Assembly: GCF_000165425.1 (NCBI RefSeq) | Contig: NW_001799644.1 | Coordinates: forward strand, 67,215-131,214 | Length of the DNA: 64,000 nucleotides | Direction of reading: 5' to 3' | From: Paramecium tetraurelia | Taxonomy: Eukaryota > Ciliophora > Oligohymenophorea > Peniculida > Parameciidae | In this document: positions 57,896 through 64,000 of the stretch, one piece after another | Numbering within the stretch: the stretch's first letter is position 1 | How the letters are laid out: each line of letters opens with the position of its first letter | Position numbers and translations under genes: made by a program | Notes under the pieces: generated by a model | Database searches by the model: none | Seen by the model: only the letters and a program-made list of their open reading frames with translations | What the model was told of the DNA's origin: nothing

Positions 57896-60800
57896 ATGCT
57901 AACTCATTTACCAAAATGCGCATCATTGATACAAGATGAAAGATCTCTGGAGTACGACCGATTAACAAAGAGACTAGAGAAGTCAATCGTTGAGAACTCC
58001 CTCTACAGATTGGCTACGGATATTAAATTTTTGTAAGGCTTTTATTCTGTTCACTCTTTCAATCAGGAGGAGAAGGAGAAGCTTTTCGCTCTATTGATTG
58101 AATACAGTCTTCAAAAGTATGTGTATAGTACAAAACATTTATTCTAAACCCCCTGCACTCCAAAAAAAATTAAACTATTTCTGTCAGCATTCACCAAGAA
58201 GATATGCAATAATATTTAGATTAAATACGAGGATCTGAAACAAATTTACGACGAAGTCAATCAGAATGGCTTAGATACAACATTCGACAACACCGATTAA
58301 TAAATCAGGAGAGGAATTTAGTGCTTGCAAGAGTAAAATTTTAGTTTACAAATAGATTTTTCGCATTATTTCGACACTTAATTCCACCAAGTTACTTCCC
58401 CTAATTGATAGAAAACTATTTGCAAGGCGAGAATCTCAATCAGAGGTTGTTTAGAGTAGTAAAGTCAGAGCCCATCTCCACCTACACAAAGAGTTTCGAG
58501 ATGCTGATAGAATTTAAGAAGTCTTCGCATGTAGTTAGACAATTGGATCCATTTTTGATAGCCTAGTTGATCTCGTAAAATTATAACATTCTACCTTTAT
58601 AGATATCGTCCCGATTTGCCAATCGACAATTATTTGGACTTCATTTTGGAGGATATTTACAATAACTATATAGTGCTCTTATTAAACATCTAAAACTTAT
58701 CTAATTAAGCTCCCATCTAAATTCATCATGGCGGCATGAGACCCTCGGATTTCATTTAACCCTTGGTCTATTTGATTGGGTCCTCATAGACTAGGTCTAA
58801 GGTGTGGGATACAATTGAGAGGATGTTTTTGGTCATTTCAGATTTGATTCATCCGAACAATGCAACTTCCAATGATTTTGTTTTCTCCTTTTTCTATATG
58901 TTCGTTAAGACTTTTGTTGAAAGAGTGGAGGCTTAGAATCAATAGTAGGAGAAGAATCAGGAGTAGGAGAATGTGTTAGAAAGTATAGACATTTGTTTTT
59001 AAATAAGACAATATATTTACGAAGGATGAACAATTGTTTTTGTAGGATGAGGAGATGAATGATATGGATGAGGAGGAGGAAGAGGAGGAAGACGATAATG
59101 ACAAGGAGAAGTTGTTTGATAAGAAGGAATTCATGATTGATTAGGAAGGCATTGACAAATTTATATCTATTGTCAAACCTCATTTAAAATACTTAATTTA
59201 TCAGAAGACCAGGTTCAAGATTTAAGTGGCAGGAATATACAAAGTAAATTTGGATAATTCATCGATAGTCTTTATGTAAATTGAGACCTAAGGAGATTTT
59301 ACCTTATGTAATGGAGTAGATTTAATTGGCTTTAGAGAGGGATGATATGAAACCATTACTCATTATACACATAATTGAGAAGATTTTTAGGCCAGCAATT
59401 TAATTTGATCAATACCCTCAAATAATCAACTACATCCCATTTATATTAAGACAAACGACCAATTTCATATTGGATAGTGGAGAATAAATATGGAGATTTT
59501 ATGACATCCTGTTTCAATACATTCCTATTTACGAAATCAAGGATCTAGAAGCTCAATATCCAAATCTAAATCTACAAGAAGGTATTCATCAATTCAATTA
59601 TTAGAAATGAAAATCGATGACATCAACTTCTATTCGATCACCTAAGAAATAAGCGATTTGGCATTGGAAGCCTTCAGAAAATATGTTTCCACTTTTGAAT
59701 ATAGTGATGTCAAGTATCACAGCAGTCAAAGATGCTCAGAAATTATATTTTCAACGAGAAATAAATTCTATAATTTTGTGTTCTAGAGTTCCAAATCGAA
59801 TTACAAAGAAATAGTCAATATTGTTTGTAATTATTTGGACGATAAAATACTCAATAACCTTTCAGATAATTTTGTTCTGCTTCTTTAAGCCATTATTTTG
59901 AGGGATCCTAATGTTCTAAAAGATGTTTTGACTGTAATTCAGAATCAACTCTTGAGACAAACAAAAGATCATTATGAATTTAATATTTCGAACATCACAA
60001 CAATTAGAAATTATTTAATTATAATCTATGAAACTATTTAGTTTTCAGGAAGTGTGAATAAATAGTATTACAAAATTTTGAAAAGCATAATCGATCTAAG
60101 TTTGAAGCATGAAGAAACTAAAATACAATAAGCAGGTTAAAATATATTGGCTTGTCTACTCATGAGTTAATCAGCAATTCACATTAGAGACTTTTAATTT
60201 ACCAATGATCCTACTATCTAGTTGGATTGGTTGAAATTGAAGCAAAAAGGTAAACAAGAGAAATATTTACCTAAATGGTAAGAAATCGATGACCAAGAAT
60301 TTATCAAATAGATTATGGATGATTACTATCATCCAGCTCTTTAATAAATTCGAGAAATCATTACATAAAAGGGAGACAACAAGTCTTTCGTTGAATATTT
60401 AAAGAATGATTTTCTATCACAATATGAATAACAATATCAATTGGATACAAAATAAAATTGCCAATAGATTGAACTTAAAATCAGGAAGAATCTCTCTCTG
60501 AATATTGACGTCATCTATGCATTTCTGAGACCACTCTATTTTAGGATGAAACAATACAATGAAAATTCAAGTGAGGCATTTAAGAAATTCCAAGATCAAT
60601 ATTGTTTTGGTGTTTTAAATAAGATGTACAATGAAGTAAACTTATTACTATTATTAAGGTCATTCAATTTTGCATTGATTTTGTGCCTGTCTATATTAAT
60701 AATGGATTAGCATTGGATGGAAAACTGGCTACCAGTTTTATCAATATCATCAAATTGTTAATACATGAGACTTCTGATAAAATTCAAAGGTTAGGCAAAT

Positions 60801-63699
60801 GGTTGTAAGTGAAAACTAGATCTTCAGATACGAACAAGATCAAATTTTATAATAGATTCTAATCTTAGATGTTCTATACATATTTATTAAATAATAGAAT
60901 CGATTAAATTTATTACAATCAAATAATGAATCAATAAAATAGAGAGTACTTTATTCAAATTAATAATTTAGAATGCTTTTGATATCAATCCCATTCCTAT
61001 TCGATTCCAATGAATTTAGTTACAAAGTGAATTGGATTTGGTTATCAAGCAGAATGGAATTATTGGATGATCGAGAATGGCTATATGATTTGTTTAAGAA
61101 ATTGTATGAGCAACTCAAAACAGTATTCAAAAATAAATGGTTCAATTAACAATACATTGAAAGTTTGAACGAAACTGAAAAATAAAAACTGTCCCTTTTC
61201 CAGAATCACTTTACTAAAGGATTTGCTAATTTCGTCAGTATCGTATCTAATCTAAATCCTGGACTGTTCTTAGATTCCTATTAGATATTTGATTGCGCAT
61301 ATCAAAGTATAATATCACCATACTATTCTACTTTTAGATTTGATAGACAAAGTGAATAGAGCTGATTTCAATTTGGATGTGTTAAGTTTAGTGTAAAAAA
61401 TATCCTAAGCTAGTGTTGAACTTAATCAGGCTGATTTTGATAGAAAGCATAGTATAAATAATTATAGATTGTAGTTTTGATCATAAAAAATTAGGAAGTC
61501 TAGAAATACGTTGATTCTATTTTTGAATAGAGAAATCAATATTGGTTAGAACAGTAAACAAAGATAAGCAAAAGTTTGGTATCTTTGAATGAGAAATTAA
61601 ACTCAATAGTAGAATTTTGGTTGAGCATTCCAATAGATGCAGGCACATCTAGATAATTGATCACTAATGGATGTGCTCTATTATTGATGAGAACAGAAGA
61701 ATTACCTCAATTGAATGAGAAGGTTATTTTGAAGGCATTCCATTGTTGTATCAGTTAGGAATTTAATATTCGAAGTTTAGGAAAGCTTTTGCTGTATAGA
61801 TTAATTTAGATCTGTGTTTTTAAGCACAAATCATACAAGTATATAGCAAGAAAGCAAGAGGATTTCTAAAATGCCAATATCAATTTGGATCAGTACAATG
61901 TCTATAGATTTATATTGTCTGACGATTAGAAATATTACAAATTGAACGATTATCACAGGAAGGGCAAGATATTACTATACAACTCCCTTAAATATACTGA
62001 GATACAGAGGGAAGAAGCGAAGAAACACTTTAAGGTTCTCAAATCCATCAGTCCAGAGTAATGGCATCAATTTATCAACTTGATGATCATTGATTAGAGT
62101 GTATTAGATTAGTAGCAATCATAATAGCCAATTATGCAATTCTAATATAATTAGGATAAATCATCAATAGCAAATTTATTCAACGATGTCGATAATTAAG
62201 CCAATGAGCAATTCTTTTATAATTCTTATATGTAGGCTCCAATCAGATTTAGTTTGTTATATAAAAAAGTGTAGTTTATGAAATATCTATTTGCGATTAC
62301 AGATTATGAAGTGTTCAATCACACAAAGCATTTGATTGATCAAAACAATTTAGATCAATTGTCCTTTTAGAGAATTTATCTATCAGGTTTGCTTTATTCT
62401 TTGCATTCCTCTTGGGATTGCCAATACAAATAGTAGATAATCGACTATTGCATAGACAAGTTTGAGAAGATAATTATGGACTAATCCAGAGATGAATTTA
62501 AGACATTCTAGTATTACCTACATGTAGCCTTATCCAGATGTGACCTCAGAAAACAGGAGCAATTCTTGCTTTCGATTTTAGAAAAGGTGCAAAAAGAAAA
62601 CGATAACAAAAAGCTGAGATGGATCTTCTTGTTTTATACTATTATTGAATCTAAGAAGCATTAATAGATCAAATTATTAGACAACATACTATAAACCAAT
62701 GTAGATTATTCAAATTTGAAGGCAGTTCAAACATTCATTCCACTGATCATTGATTAATAGAATAAATATCCCCATAACATTGAACTATTGTAGGAGTTCG
62801 GTTTGTTAGAGAAATTCAGATAGCAAACTGAAATTTCGGTGGAATCAAAGTACTTCATCTTTGAAATTTCAGAGTTGTTTTCTAAAGGACTATATATCCT
62901 GGTCACTTAATTTTAGTAATAGAATATCAATGGGAAAATAAACATCATAGAAACCTTGTTTGAAGGTTGGAAGTCGAAGAAGTTCTTCATCAATCCATAT
63001 ATATTATAAAAAATGCAGCCAATTGTTGAGTATCTACTCACAATAAATGAGGAGAACAATTTACAACAATTAACATAGGGATTGTAGATCTTTTCAAACA
63101 TAAGAATTAAAGAGTGTACTATTGTTTTAATTTAACTGACATTGAATTTATTGAAGGTTTCTTAAAATGCTGTCAGAGTAAGATAATTGAACTTTTTAAA
63201 AGTATTATTTATGAAATTATACCTAGATACTCACAAAAGAGATATTGCATATCAACAGACCTGAAATATTGGAGAATATTGCCCAGTATTTGTTAGATGA
63301 AAATAAGGTAGTCATGTAATCATGTTTTGAACTTACAACTCAATTGATTCAACAAATGACTCTGCAAGAAGTGAATTAATAATTGGAAATCTATTTGAAA
63401 TAAGTACATTTAATATAAAGGTTTAGGCTACGAATAAGGATACTGAACTTCAAGGCAAATAGGTGTTGATGGCTATGATAATGGCACATCCAAGATACAC
63501 TTAATCATGGATCAATTAGGCGTTGAAAGTAGTTTTAGAGAAACAGAATAAGTTGCTATAATAGCAGAAGACATTTGCAGCCAACTATTTGAAACTGTAC
63601 AGGGCAAACTAATTGATGGAGGTCGAGGATGTATAGATTTAGATAGAGTTTATTGAGAAGATGAGTGAACTGTCAAATCCTTATAATTATTTTGCTTGA
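57896..63699 (+). CDS. PSME4: Proteasome activator PA200/Blm10 (PSME4)
   Basis: A HEAT-like repeat solenoid of about 1,850 aa that caps the 20S proteasome. Evidence is strongest in the C-terminal half: LRWIFLFYTIIES beside SRCDLRKQE (PA200: SRDPRKLHWLFELL), LHSSWDCQYKQQIIDYCIDK and the end VLMAMIMAHPRYTQSWINQA, where PA200 has its conserved SSPYDVPTW...L block. The protein ends SNPYNYFA; PA200 and Blm10 end in YYA, the HbYX-type tail that opens the 20S gate. The middle holds an acidic run at about 59045-59105. Several short introns are needed and not all were placed. The whole gene lies in the window. Confidence 0.85.
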
Positions 63700-63818
63700 G
63701 ACAAGATATTATCATAAATATATAAATATTTCTACAATTTCATTTATAAACAATTCAAGATAACAATAAAGGTTTTAGAACTCTTATTAAATTATATTCC
63801 AATTAATATTTCAATTTA

Positions 63819-64000
63819 ATGGACTTATAAATAAAAAAGTTAACAACCGTGATTAATTAGTTATCCAATAAACTGGAGCAGTTGTAGGTCATCCAGAATT
63901 TTGAGTATAAACAAATATCAGATGTAAGGAAAGTATTTTAAGATTATCGTAGCTTTTATTAGAAATCAATCAAGTCAACGCTGAAATATGTCTACTCATC
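63819..64000 (+). CDS. 5' end of an unidentified gene
   Basis: An ATG at 63819 opens a frame of 60 codons to the window end (MDLQIKKLTTVINQLSNKL, FEYKQISDVRKVFQDYRSF). It is helical, Gln/Lys-rich and lacks a TGA. Too little is present to name it. It begins 119 bp after the PSME4 stop. Confidence 0.6.

Overview
The window is nuclear DNA of a ciliate, almost certainly a Paramecium of the P. aurelia type. Coding frames only make sense if TAA and TAG are read as glutamine and TGA is the sole stop. Genes are interrupted by tiny introns, mostly 22-31 nt, GTA...TAG. Intergenic spacers are often under 100 bp and base composition is very AT-rich. All gene models here were built by hand with that code. 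Where exon lengths are given, the spliced length was checked to be a whole number of codons.

Layout. 1-6 kb: 3' end of a WD40 gene, a divergent pair (membrane protein / coiled-coil protein), then a long gene-poor stretch holding a broken von Willebrand A gene. 6-10 kb: a casein kinase I, a PHO80-type cyclin, a small four-helix membrane protein, and two stretches of fragmented minus-strand coding sequence. 10-18 kb (mostly minus): a SHIPPO/ODF3-like protein, a 1,107-aa coiled-coil protein, a small plus-strand gene, the APC/C subunit CDC27 and a SPRY-like protein. 18-24 kb: an unidentified gene, tRNA-Pro(AGG), an unresolved acidic gene and the rRNA methyltransferase SPB1. 24-33 kb: a Hippo/MST-type kinase head-to-head with a uL30-family protein, a Q-rich protein, the retriever subunit VPS35L and a PAP2 phosphatase. 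33-41 kb: a Cys-rich secreted protein, a Neverland/DAF-36-type Rieske sterol oxygenase, a multipass membrane protein, a small unresolved gene and a MORN-repeat protein. 41-49 kb: an axonemal dynein heavy chain with an assembly gap that hides much of its motor. 49-64 kb: a decayed glycogen debranching enzyme, a membrane protein, a B-box protein, RPS12, an EPL1 homologue, a 2OG-Fe(II) oxygenase, the proteasome activator PSME4/Blm10 and the 5' end of one more gene.

There is no operon logic. The genes are ordinary eukaryotic housekeeping and ciliary genes: cilia (dynein, SHIPPO, probably the coiled-coil proteins), translation (SPB1, uL30, RPS12, tRNA-Pro), cell cycle and signalling (CDC27, cyclin, CK1, MST), chromatin (EPL1), proteostasis (PSME4) and endosomal recycling (VPS35L). 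I saw no CRISPR, phage, transposon or defence locus. The most unusual features are the decayed genes, the collapsed dynein gap, apparent frame breaks in otherwise conserved genes, and a few altered key residues. I did not find a convincing undescribed system.
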